From positions 69,501-133,500 of the forward strand of contig CP114489.1 in the NCBI GenBank assembly GCA_027186245.1: 64,000 nt of DNA, in the 5' to 3' direction. A model generated the notes under the pieces. It was given only the letters and a program-made list of their open reading frames with translations. It was not told the DNA's origin and did not search any database. Source of the DNA: Coriaria nepalensis. Lineage: Eukaryota; Streptophyta; Magnoliopsida; Cucurbitales; Coriariaceae. Each line of letters opens with the position of its first letter. Within the stretch, counting starts at the first letter, position 1. Below are positions 34,401 through 46,900 of the stretch, piece after piece. Both the position numbers and the translations under genes were made by a program.

Positions 34401-34711
34401 TTTTTTTTTTACTGGGTTCTCACACACCCTTTCTTTCCTCCCATTTTCGGCTTCTCCGTCCTGTTTGAGTCTTGCGCACCACGTTATTTTAGGCACCAAG
34501 CAATTCAACCTCCTTTGACTCTGTCTCGTTCCCGGGTAGATCCCACCCTCCTGAGTCCTGCCCCCACTTGCGCAATTCTTCCGTTTATATTCATTCTCCT
34601 TTCCTCTACAATACCCACAATCCTTTCACTGAACTAAGCCTCCCGGCTCAAAAAGAAAAAACAAAACAAATACAAGACCGAGGCATTTTTCTTGGTTCTG
34701 AACACTCAAGC
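31412..34711. other. AT-rich intergenic block, possible old LTR remnant
   Basis: 31412 to about 31700 is the acetyltransferase 3' region. 32220-34440 is strongly AT-rich with no open frame over about 85 codons. Its right edge (plus 34414-34424) reads GGGTTCTCACA, so the minus strand starts TGTGAGAACCC, the kind of start seen in some gypsy LTRs. The other end and a target duplication were not found. 34440-34711 is the ABC transporter promoter and leader; an in-frame ATG at 34568 is unlikely to be the start. Confidence 0.4.
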
Positions 34712-37700
34712 ATGTCAGTCCTCTTCTCCCGTAACTTCTCATCCATGTACTCTGGTATTGACTTTCTCATTCAACCCGTTTTCTTACGTGCCTTTTCCGG
34801 TTCACTGCACTTGCTATTGTTGCTCCTTCTGTTTGTTTCTTGGCTGTTTCAAAAATACAAGCTGGGTGCTGGCGACCGTCCAAAGGAAAGGCTTAAGAAC
34901 ACCACAGTTTCTTGCCGCAGGCTGGCCTTACTTTGCTGCCTGGCTGTTTCTCTATTCAATCTTGTATTTTGCTTGCTGAGCTATTTTTATTGGTATACAA
35001 ATGATTGGTCTGAAGAAAACCTGGCCACCCTTTCGGATTTAGCACTTAGAGCTCTTGCCTGGGCTGCAGTTTCTCTTTACTTACACTCCCATTTCTCTGT
35101 TTCTAATGAATCAAAGTTTCCATTTTTATTGAGACTCTGGTGGGGTTTCTACTTCTCTATTTCTTGCTACTCCCTTGTTATCGATTTTGTTCTTGACCAA
35201 AAACACCTATCCTTACCGACTCAAAAATTAGTTTCCGATGCTGTCTCCTTCATCACTGGCTTGTTTTTCCTATATGTGGGGTTTTGGGGGAAGAGACAGA
35301 GTGAAAACACCAATCTTGAAGAACCCCTTCTTAATGGTGAGTCCAACACTAGTGTCAGCAATGGAATTGAATCAAAGAAGTTAAAAGGGGAAGAGACTGT
35401 GACCCCCTTCTCAAATGCTGGAATTTTCAGCATTCTTACTTTCTCTTGGATGGGTCCTTTGATTGCTCTTGGCAAGAAGAAGGCCTTAGACCTTGAGGAT
35501 GTTCCTCAGCTTGCTAGCACTGATAGTGTTTTGGGGTCCTTTCCGCAGTTCAAAAATAAGATAGAGGCAGAGTGTGGTGCAGTGAGCAAGGTGACCACAC
35601 TTACTCTGGTGAAGGCATTGTTCTACTCAGCTTGGAAAGACATTCTTTTGACTGCTCTTTTTGCCTTACTCTACATACTGTCCTCTTATGTTGGCCCATA
35701 TCTTATTGATACTCTAGTTCAATATCTCGATGGTCGAAGGGAATATGAAAATGAGGGTTATGCTTTGGTCTCTGCGTTTTTTCTTGCAAAGCTTGTAGAG
35801 TGCTTTTCTCAGAGGCATTGGTTCTTCAGGTTGCAGCTGGTTGGTATTAAGATGCGGTCAGTGCTAATTACATTGATTTACAACAAGAGTTTGACCCTTT
35901 CCTGCCAGTCAAAGCAACAGCACACTTCCGGGGAGATTATCAATTTCATTACCGTTGATGCTGAAAGGGTTGGTGATTTCTGTTGGTATCTGCATGATCC
36001 TTGGATGGTTGTTCTACAGGTTGCTTTGGCCTTGGCCATTTTGTACAAAAACCTTGGTCTTGCTTCCATCGCAACTCTTGGTGCGACTATAATCGTTATG
36101 TTAGCAAATGTTCCCTTGGGAAAGTTGCAAGAGAAGTTTCAGGACAACATAATGAAATCTAAAGATACAAGGATGAAGGTTACATCTGAGATTTTCAGGA
36201 ACATGAGGATCCTCAAGCTTCAAGGTTGGGAAATGAAATTTCTATCTAAGATTACAGAACTGAGGAAGATTGAGGAGGGATGGTTGAAAAAATATGTCTA
36301 CACAATGGCCATGACCACATTTGTCTTCTGGGGCGCCCCAACATTCGTATCAGTTGTCACTTTTGGTGCTTGTATGCTTATGGGGATCCCTCTTGAATCC
36401 GGGAAAATCTTATCTGCACTTGCAACTTTCAGGATTCTTCAAGAGCCAATTTATAGCCTTCCAGACACGATTTCAATGATAGTTCAAACCAAAGTCTCAC
36501 TGGACAGAATTTCGTCATTCCTTCGTCATAATGACCTTGAACCAGATGTCATAGAGAAGCTTCCAGTAGGTAGTTCTGACACAGCAATTGAGGTTGTTCA
36601 TGGGAATTTCTCTTGGGATACATCTTCCTCAACTCCAACACTGCAAGATGTTGATTTCAAAATTCATCATAGCATGCGAGTTGCTGTTTGTGGTACTGTT
36701 GGCTCTGGCAAATCGAGCTTGCTCTTCTCTATCTTGGGAGAAGTACCTAAGATATCTGGGGCCCTTAAGGTCTGTGGGACCACAGCCTATGTTGCTCAGT
36801 CACCATGGATACAGAGTGGCAAGATTGAGGACAACATATTATTTGGTAAACAGATGGACAGAGAAAGGTACGAGAGGATTCTCGAAGCATGTGCCCTGAA
36901 GAAGGACCTTGAAGTTCTCTCATTTGGTGATCAGACAGTAATCGGGGAGAGAGGAATCAACCTGAGCGGCGGACAGAAACAAAGAATACAGATAGCTCGT
37001 GCGCTTTACCAGGATGCCGATATCTACTTGTTTGATGATCCTTTTAGTGCAGTCGATGCTCATACAGGATCTCACCTCTTTAAGGTAATTCTTTTTCAGT
37101 TTTAGTTGTTTTGCTTTCGTTTTCAGGATAAATTCTATTTTTCAAAGTGTAAATTTTGAACTTTTCACTATATATTGTGTCTGGCAGGAATGTCTTTTCG
37201 GCCTTTTGGCTTCAAAAACTGTGATTTATGTTACTCATCAAGTGGAATTTTTACCAGCAGCTGACCTTATCTTGGTGAGTTGCTTGCAATGAGTGTTTTT
37301 CATACTTCCTTTTTCTTGAATTCAGACTATCTAACAAATCTTTCCTTTATGTTGTATTTTTCAACACTTCTTGATAGGTCATGAAAGATGGAAAGATTAC
37401 TCAAGCTGGGAAGTACATTGACATTCTCAGTTCAGGAACTGATTTTATGGCACTTGTTGGGGCACATAAGGAAGCCTTGTCTGCACTTGATTCCATAGAG
37501 GATGCAGCTCTATCCGATATATCTTCTATCAGTAAGGAAAATGGATTTACCCTCAGTACTAATGGTGTGGTGCAAGAGGGAGAAAGCAAAGATATTCAAG
37601 ATGGTGAAGCAGATCCCGGAAAGCCAAATGAGCAGATTATTCAAGAAGAAGAGAGAGAGAAAGGCAGAGTTGGGTTGTCAGTCTACTGGCAGTACCTCAC

Positions 37701-40120
37701 AGCTGCTTATGGAGGAGCACTTGTGCCCTTTATATTGCTTTCCCAGATTCTATTTCAGCTGCTTCAAATTGGAAGCAACTATTGGATGGCATGGGCAACT
37801 CCCATTTCAGATGATGTGAAACCTCCTGTTGAAGGGTCTACCCTTATTATCGTCTATGTTGCTTTGGCAGTTGGAAGTTCTTTTTGCATTCTTTCAAGAA
37901 CAACCCTTCTTGTAACAGCTGGCTATAAGACGGGTACTCTCCTCTTCAATAGAATGCACATGTGTATTTTCCGATCACCCATGTCATTCTTTGATGCCAC
38001 TCCAAGTGGACGGATACTGAACAGAGTGAGAGACAGTAGCTGTATTCGTTCTCAAAATTTTAATACTTTTAACTGTACTTTTAATACCTAGGACAGAAAT
38101 TTTTAACTCGGCATTTTCTACAGGCTTCTACAGACCAAAGTGCAGTTGATATGAACATACCCTTTCAAGTTGGATCCCTTGCCTTCACACTCATCCAGCT
38201 CTTGGGGATTATTGCAGTAATGTCTCAGGTTGCATGGCAGGTTTTCATTGTTTTTATCCCTGTGATTGCAGCCAGTATCTGGTATCAGGTATACCTTACT
38301 TAACCTTCTGTATGCATCCACCTAGTTTATGATACAATCTGTGTAGATACTAAATGGAGAGAGCTGATCTCACAAAGTCTTGTTTATGCAGCAATATTAC
38401 ATTCCTTCAGCCAGAGAGCTGTCACGTTTAGTAGGAGTATGCAAAGCTCCTGTGATTCAACATTTTTCCGAAACGATTTCTGGATCAACAACAATCAGGA
38501 GCTTTGATCAAGAATCAAGATTCAGGGAAACAAATATGAAGCTGATGGATGGCTACTCTCGGCCCAAGTTCAATATTTCTGGTGCTATGGAATGGCTCTG
38601 CTTCCGCTTGGATTTGCTTTCTTCCATTACTTTTGTGTTTTCTTTGATTTTCCTCATCTCTATCCCTACGGGGGTTATTGATCCTGGTAAGCAGTGTCCT
38701 TGTACAGTTACACTATCTTCCATTATTCTTCTTATAGATGTTAGAAGACAATTGGCACAGAGAACATAATCCCATACTCCCTTTTTAATCCTCCTCGCGT
38801 TCTTTTTCCTGCAGGCATTGCTGGCTTAGCTGTGACATACGGACTTAACCTGAACATGTTACAAACTTGGTTTATATGGAACCTCTGCAGTACAGAGAAC
38901 ATAATTATATCTGTGGAGAGGATACTTCAGTATACTTCAATCCCTAGCGAGCCACCACTGATCATAGAGGAAAACCGACCAGATCCTACTTGGCCTTCAT
39001 CCGGAGAAGTTGAAATCCATGATCTACAGGTAGTTTCATTAACTCCCCTCTTTTCTGTTTCATTAAATCTTACATGAAGTTTTCATTCAAGTGGAATGGC
39101 TATACAATTATGTAGGTACGTTATGCCCCACATATGCCGCTTGTGTTGCGAGGTATCACATGTACTTTTGAGGGGGGTAAGAAATCCGGAATTGTAGGAA
39201 GAACTGGGAGCGGTAAATCAACTCTCATACAAACACTTTTCCGAATAGTTGAACCTGCTGCTGGTCAGATTATCATAGATAACACCAACATCTCTTCCAT
39301 TGGACTGCATGATTTGCGGTCTAGACTGAGCATTATCCCTCAAGATCCAACCATGTTTGAAGGGACAGTACGAAGCAATCTGGACCCACTTGAAGAGTAC
39401 GCAGATGAACAAATCTGGGAGGTGTGCTGTTTTAATTTTATTTTTTCTTCTAAAAGGGATTCTCCCTTAATAAGCATTCTCATATCATATTTAATATTAG
39501 CTGAGATGGGTAATCCTTGTGAAATCTCTAAAATGCTCTTAGGCTCTGGATAAATGCCAACTTGGAGATGAAGTCAGGAAGAAAGAAGAAAAGCTTGACT
39601 CCACCGGTAAGTTTTTCTTATAAAGTTTTATGTGGAATTTAAGAAATGGATGTTACAGAAATGTGATTATGTTTCATTTGTGAATGCTACAGTTACCGAG
39701 AATGGAGAGAACTGGAGTATGGGTCAGAGGCAGCTGGTATGCCTCGGTAGAGTTCTGCTCAGAAGAAGTAAGATCTTAGTGCTTGATGAAGCCACCGCAT
39801 CAGTCGACACTGCTACTGATAATCTGATTCAGCAGACATTAAGACATCATTTTTCGAACTGTACCGTCATCGTAATTGCACATCGGATAACTTCTGTGGT
39901 TGATAGTGACATGGTTCTACTTCTAAACAATGGTGAGTATGTTTCTTTTTCTATAAATTTTTATCAAATGCTTATCGTAGGCTTCTCAAATGTAATTATT
40001 ATTGTTGATGCAGGGTTGATTGAGGAGTATGATGCTCCTACAAGATTACTAGAAAACAAGTCCTCAGCTTTTGCTCAGCTTGTAGCAGAGTACACTGTTA
40101 GGTCCAATTCCATTTTATGA
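34712..40120 (+). CDS. ABCC3: ABCC (MRP)-type ABC transporter, ABCC3-like
   Basis: Ten exons (34712-37084, 37188-37274, 37378-38025, 38124-38288, 38392-38686, 38815-39029, 39116-39421, 39543-39606, 39693-39932, 40014-40120) join in phase to 1499 residues, the usual length. The order is TMD0 (N-terminal spans), TMD1, NBD1, linker, TMD2, NBD2. NBD1 has Walker [10 protein letters not shown] (about 661), signature LSGGQKQR (about 750) and Walker [12 protein letters not shown]2 has GRTGSGKST, a divergent signature NWSMGQRQL normal for this clade, and [16 protein letters not shown]3-type pumps move glutathione conjugates and chlorophyll catabolites into the vacuole. MSVLFSRNF was chosen as start; an upstream in-frame ATG at 34568 would add 48 unlikely residues. 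Confidence 0.95.
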
Positions 40121-40828
40121 AAAGTGTTGATGAAGAAGATAATAAAGAAGATGTAACGAATGTTAACAAATTACTCTGTTTTGTATCCTAACAGACAGTG
40201 TAATCTGTTTTTATTGTTAGTTTAAAATAAAAGGACTTGTTTTTTTGGATTATTACTTATTACTTATGTGTGTGTCTGTGTGTTTGAAGCTCTGCCTACT
40301 GTTTTTCTTCCCCGTCCCCGGAAGCCATTTTGATCTCTCTCTCTTTGGTTTCTTTGTTGGTTTTTGGCCTGCGGAGATAAGATCTGTATTGCGCCCCCTA
40401 CATGTCGGGATGTAGCTCCCCTGTTCTACGAAAGCATAAGAAAGAAGTTGATGTCTGTTACTCCCCGGTTCCACAGTACGATTATTATTATTTTTAAATC
40501 TTTCGATCGGTGGGACCTGCTTCAGACAGACAGAATCTTCTGCATTATCTTCTGAATACAAAGAAAATGATTGTGTGTTATTAAAAGCGTGACCATTCAT
40601 TGCTTTCCTGTCTGTATGGATACAATCATCTTCATTACTGAGAGCTCATCTGAGAGTGCTTAAAAAGAAAATTGTTTAGGAAGTTTATTATAAACAGAAA
40701 TGTGCTTGTCTTAAAAGCAGCCACCCAACTTCTGTCTTTTTAAGTCCGTCAACTGTCAACCCGTCGGCTTTACAAATCACAGGCCTTCCCTCATCGGCAT
40801 ACACACACACAAAAAGTAATCACAATCA
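40121..40828. other. ABC transporter 3' region and upstream of the O-methyltransferase remnant
   Basis: AATAAAA near 40227 is a plausible poly(A) signal for the transporter. No gene was seen in the rest. Confidence 0.5.
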
Positions 40829-43064
40829 ATGGTTTCCTTGGAAGAAGAAACCAAAACCATGAGCACCCTTAATCTTCATGAAGAAGATGATGATAAGGAA
40901 CAAGAAAACTTCTCATATGCGATGCAATTCACGAGCTTATCAGCGGTTTCCATGACACTTCAAGCAGCATTCGAGCTAGGTAACTTTGAAATTATAGCCA
41001 AAGCTGGTCCAGACGCAAAGCTCTCACCTGCTCAGATTGCTGCTCAGCTGTCCACTGTGAATCCTGAGGCTCCTCTCTGTTAGAATTAAAAGGACAAACA
41101 CAGAAAGTGTTTCACCTCAAGAACACAAGAGCAGCAAACTCAGAAAAACAGAGAAAATGAAAATAAGGGAGTTTTTAAAACATCACAAAATTTTCATTGA
41201 TCAGAACTTTAATAAATACCAACATACATTCATAAACAAAGTACAACACCAGTGCACCATTAACAGGCTACACAAAAACGTGAAGAACACTTACACTCAA
41301 CAAGAGCAATGACACTTACAATCAAAAACAGAAAAGGACAAAAAAAAAACAGAAAAACTGAAATTCTTCAACCACTTCACTGACAGTGAACAAAAAATGG
41401 CCATAACTTGAACCATCTTCAATCTGACTTCGCACAAAGCTCCTTCAGCAAGCTAACATCAATTCAAACTTGATCCAAGGCATAAAAGGAGGAATTGGAC
41501 CAGCCAAGATCAGAATTGATCTCAACCTGCCAATGGAACAGTAAAACCGAATTGGAGTTCAAACTTGACTTCCAAAGAACCAAATCAGATGAGACTTGAT
41601 CCCACAAGTTCGTAATGATCTAGGCTTGCTTCTATAAGAGAAATCAACGCAGAAAAATGATCCAAACAAAAAGTCAACTATTTTTGGATCATCCTTCATT
41701 TGAGCAATTGAATCATGTCTTCAAACACTCTCATGATTGACCGCGTGCTGAGACTTCTGGTCACCCACTCGGGCCTTGCTTGCTCTCTGGCGGATGATGG
41801 TCATGCTAAAGGTTCTCAGTGGCTGTATAGCTTAACACCAGTCTCCAAATACGTTGTTAGGAACCAGGATAGTGCTTCGCTGGGTTCCCTTTTACCCTTG
41901 ATTCAGGACAAGGTCTTCTTGGAAAGCTGGAATGCCTTTTTTTTTTTCTTCTTTTCACTCCTCTCTCATGCTTTTATTTAGACAGAAAATCCATCTTATG
42001 GAACTTTTTCCAGAACAGAAATCCATCCCCAGTACAGAAAATAGGAAATGGAACAATCAACAATTGAAGCCCTCCCATTTCAGTAACTTTCCTATGTATC
42101 ACAAGGGCAAATAGCTTAATGAAATAATGTAGCTTTTTCATTCTTGAAAGTGACCTGAAATGACTGCTAAATAACTCCAACAACATTAAATGTTCACTTG
42201 AAGGCGTGAGCTGAAAGGTGCGATTCTTGAAGGAGGAGTTCCATTTGACAGGGGCCATGGAGCCAATGCCTTTGAATACCCGGGCTTGGACCCGAGGTTT
42301 AATCAAGTTTTCAACATGGCAATGCATTGTAATTCATCTCACATCACTCAGAGATTTGAAAAGAATCCTCAAGTCCTACAAGGGATTTGAAAACCTCAAA
42401 CAGGTGATCGATGTAGGAGGTGGACTACGAGTGACCCTTAACTTAATCACATCCTATCACCCTTCCATTAAGGGCATTAACTACGACTTGCCTCATGTTA
42501 TTCAACACGGCCCACCATATCCTGCTAATATCATCCTTTCTGAGATATGTCTGTTGCTCTTCGAGTCCATAGCTTGAGAATGACTATTAACTGTTGACTT
42601 GATGCTGTAGGTGTGGAACGTGTAGGAGGAGATATGTTTGCAAGTGTACCAAAAGGAGATGCCATTTTTATGAAAGTAAGTTCCAAAATATATGCACATT
42701 TCATCTTGATTGATTCTTATTATTGGTGTCTTGTAAATATACATATACGTATATATTGGTTCTGCAGTGGATTCTTCATGATTAGAGTGATGATTGCTGC
42801 TTGAAGCTGTTGAAGAACTCCTACAATGCTATTCCAGATAACGGGAAAGTAATAGTTGTGGAGGCGATTGTACCAATCATGCCAGAGAGCAGTGCAACTG
42901 TTAAAGCCACCTCTGGAGTTGACGTTATTATGATGACTCAATACCCGAGAGGAAAGGAGCGGACACGACGGGAATTCATAGGCTTGGCAACTGGAGCTGG
43001 TTTTAGTGGTGTCAGATTTGAATGTTTTGTCCGCAATTTCTGGGTTATGGAGTTCTTTAAATAG
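40829..43064 (+). pseudogene. COMT-like plant O-methyltransferase pseudogene
   Basis: Pieces line up with caffeic acid/flavonoid-type O-methyltransferases: the dimerisation region (MQFTSLSAVSMTLQAAFELG), then MIDRVLRLLVTHSG, then [20 protein letters not shown], the SAM loop VIDVGGGLRVTLNL, the DLPHVIQH segment, VERVGGDMFASVPKGDAIFM, and the end FECFVRNFWVMEFFK. Lesions: a 650-bp element at 41078-41727, a frameshift between about 42318 and 42360, TAG at 42783-42785 where the family has Trp (ILHDW), missing GT at the two expected donors (after ESW near 41930, and after PPYP near 42528), and Arg in place of the third Gly-side residue in the SAM loop. It cannot make an active enzyme. Confidence 0.9.
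41078..41727 (+). mobile_element. 650-bp TG..CA element (solo LTR or TRIM-like) inserted in the O-methyltransferase exon
   Basis: The element begins TGTTAGAATT and ends TTCAAACA. It is flanked by CTCTC on both sides (41073-41077 and 41728-41732). Removing it together with one CTCTC joins GAG GCT CCT CTC to ATG ATT GAC in phase, giving the expected EAPLMIDRV, so the borders are exact. It has no long open frame. Two relatives lie at about 51.7-52.3 kb and 52378-52997. TG..CA ends plus a 5-bp duplication point to an LTR element. Confidence 0.88.
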
Positions 43065-43947
43065 ACAGGATCATTTCTGCTATGCCTGTCAGTCGGTGGG
43101 CTTTGCAAAGCCTATTATTGTCATGTAATAAGGGCTTAAGACCCGAACTACTTAATGAGTGAGAGGCTCTTAATAAGAAGCAATGAATACATGATCAAAT
43201 TCCCGGTTACTGATATTTGTGAAAAAAGTGGGATTTCATCTTTGGTGAGCCGCAGAACAATACCTGCCGGGACAGACAGATTCAGTAACGAGCAGAGGAT
43301 CTTCCATAGTTGAACATGCTGTTCCACAGTAAATGAGAAATTAATAATCAATGTTCATAGATAATTAGAAATGCAGGCTAGGCTTGGCTTGGCTGCATGG
43401 TTGGGCGGGCCTGCTGGATATTTCATTTTCTACTGGGGCTAGCCTTAAAGAAATCGGTAAGGGCAATGCTTTGTCATTTACCTTCCTCCCACTTGCTACC
43501 TTGTCAACTTTTCTGCTTCACCCAAGAGGCAAGAACTCTCCCCACCTTCACCTTCCCCTTCCCCCTCCCCCAAATCTTCCTACTTCCAACAACAACAAAG
43601 AAATGTCGACGACGGAACCAAAATCTCTCCTTCATGAAAGATCACCATTAACTCTACTCCCAGAACTCAATTCCCTCAACGACTCTTCTTTCCACCTATG
43701 AGCCCTCAGGTACCTTTCTTCTTCTGCTGACCCTTTTATGTGATAAACCCTGACCCGCCTTCTCGTTTCCCACTCCGATCCCCAGATTTCTATCATTAGC
43801 ATTCTCACGAGACGGGGGGGAAGAAAGAAGATAACTTTATGCACGTCTCACTCTTCATTTAATATTTATCGAGTTCCGTTTATGCTCTGCTGTTGAATTG
43901 TATTCGTCGAACGTGCGGGTTCTCGTTGGCATTGTAGTATTTTGGAG
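43065..43947. other. Upstream region of the DUF21/CBS gene
   Basis: The right part (about 43480-43947) is CT-rich and likely the leader. Short frames here (43384-43701) resemble nothing known. Confidence 0.5.
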
Positions 43948-46900
43948 ATGGCACTTGAGTCTTCCATTCTGGGCCCGCTCTCATTGAGTCCAGGCACGAA
44001 ATCTTTTTCTCTTTTGCATTGCTGCAATCGGCATATGCCTCATCCTGTGAAATTGTTGCAGAGAATTAATGGGTACCCAATTCGTTCTTCATCCAATTGC
44101 ATTCATTTTCATAATTCTGGAAGCTTTTTGAGCTCGAGACATGAAAGAATTCGCTTTTTGGAAAATAGAGCTTATTTAAGACGTGTAGTTAGTAACGCTG
44201 AGACTCTGTGTGAGCAGAATGCTGATTCAGATTCGCGTATAGAGTTCATTAGAGATTTGGTAAAGAGTGGGATACTATTGGCTGCAGTTGTTTGTGGGGT
44301 TATGGTGTTTGGGTGTAGAAGGGTTTTTGCAGTAGAAAGTGGAGTCAGTGCCTGTTATGGGGTATCTGGGCAGAGCATGGTGGCGCTTAGGAATGCATGG
44401 CCCAAGGTATTACAGGTCCTTTGCGTTTTCAAGGAGCAGGGTTTGATTTTGGCTGCGCTTTTAGGTCTCTCAGCATTTTTCTCCATGGCTGAGACTTCAA
44501 TTACAACCCTTTGGCCTTGGAAGGTAACACTTCACAGCTAGATATTTCTCATGCAACTTGAAACTTTTAAAGGACAAGGTTAAACGACAATAGTGCACAT
44601 TAAAATTTCTAACTTCTTTCAAATGCTTAAGATTTTGTGGTGGCTATCTTTTCCTTGAGTTAAACTCAGATATCATAGTCTATTTCAATATTTTTCTTCT
44701 GGTTTCATGGTTGTCTATCATTTCCTAATTACTGAGAATACTGAGTATGCAATATATGTTATTGTGTATTAGGTTCGTGAGTTGGCAGAAAAAGAGTCTG
44801 AAGAAGGTGTCTTCAGAATGCTTAGCGGTGATATTACACGATTCCTCACAACTATACTTATTGGCACAACGTACTACACTTTCTCGATATTGACCCTCTC
44901 ATTATGATTAGTAAATATGAATCTTCTCATTTTAGATTATATTGCTGTGCTTAGTGTGGTAAATATTGGAGCGACTGCACTAGTAACAGAAGCTTCAACA
45001 GCAATATTTGGGGAAGCAGGTGTTAGTGCAGCGACTGGAGTAATGACTGTATGTCTGAAAAACCTAGTTTGATCAATTGAGAAATCTAATATGAACTTCT
45101 AACGCTTGGAGAACCTATTTATACTTCATCCAATTTAAATTAAATAAAGGAAAAGAAAAGAAAACTTGATTCTTTTTCTTTCAAGAGACCAATTCTTAAC
45201 ATCAATTGTTGTTACCTCTTCCCCTTAATGAAACCAGGTTGCTATTTTGCTCCTTACTGAACTGACTCCGAAAAGTATAGCCGTGCATAATGCAACTGAG
45301 GTTGCGAGATTTGTGGTAAGTCAACATAAGAGGAACTAAGTTCCACATTTGAATGATTTTTCACCCGTATACATTCTTCATCTCAGTGTTTTCTCGTTTC
45401 TGCTTAGTCAACATTACCAGTGTTACTTCTACTTATAACATAGTATCGGTTGTAATTCATATAGGTTAGGCCAGTTGCTTGGCTTTCCGTGATATTGTAC
45501 CCTGTTGGAAGAATTGTCACATATATATCAATGGGGATGCTCAAAATTCTTGGCTTGAAAGGAATAAGGTATGATTGATATTTACCATGTTGATTGTTTG
45601 GCAGCTCGGGGAAAAAAAATAAAAAATTATACTTGTGTGCTTCTGGTGTTGCTCTGTTCCGTGATATAAATAGAGTGACTTTTTTGAATGACACTTAACC
45701 TGTTGTGTAGTGAACCATATGTGACAGAGGAGGAACTGAAGTTGATTCTGCGAGGTGCCGAGTTAAGTGGGGCTATAGAGGAAGAAGAACAGGTAAGAGA
45801 TAATATCAGCTGCGGTAATAAGCTGCTTGGCCCTTTATGTATTACATTGACTTTTATGTACTTGAATTTGAACCTGATGTGCTCACATATATGTTGTACC
45901 CATAACCATTTGTGATGTTTCTTTCCAAATTGTTTTACGCTATACTCTTTTATTGACTTATAAAAGTCCCTTCGAATTAACAAAGACTTCTTTCTAGGGT
46001 TACTATTTGTTTAATATCTCATCGAATAAATCTCTAGGATATGATCGAGAATGTGTTAGAGATAAAAGATACCCACGTTAGAGAGGTGATGACACCTCTT
46101 GTTGATGTAGTGGCAATAGATGCTAGTGCGACACTTGTAGACTTTCACAGCTTGTGGTTAACCCATCAATATTCAAGGTAACTTAAATTACAGATATCAG
46201 ATCCAAATTGTACCATTTTATTGTGCATTTAGTATTTGTAATATTATACCAATAACATTCGTGATTGCTTCTAGAGTACCTGTTTTTGAGCAGCGTGTTG
46301 ATAATATCGTGGGTATTGCGTATGCAATGGATTTACTAGATTTTGTTCAAAAGGTTAGGCAGTTTGTTGTCAAATCCACTTCTCTCTGTGGGTTGTAAAT
46401 GAATGTTATTAATTGTATACAACAATCTCACGGTTTGCAGAATTTAAATCTGTTTGATTTTGAAGGGTGAATTATTAGAAAGCACACCTGTGGGGGATAT
46501 GGCTCATAAACCTGCTTACTTTGTCCCTGGTAATCCCTCGATTCATTATGAAGTTTTTAAAAGATTTTTAGATCCATTTAAAGCTATCTTTCTTTCACAT
46601 TAAAGCAATTTCTATGTCAACTCAATGAAGTCATATCATTGGTTTTGCAGATTCTATGTCGGTCTGGAATCTTCTTAGAGAGTTTCGCATCCGGAAGGTA
46701 CACATGGCTGTTGTGCTCAACGAATATGGTGGCACTGTTGGAGTAAGTGTATACAATGACATTTACGTTTCCTAAATAAATCCTTTCATGCTAATTATAA
46801 TTCATTGCCAAGGACCTTAGTGGCTGATTTATGATGTGCCCTTCACTTTGAAAATCTTCTGCCTTTTACATTTTCCTGTTTATTCGTGTCAGTAGTGCTA

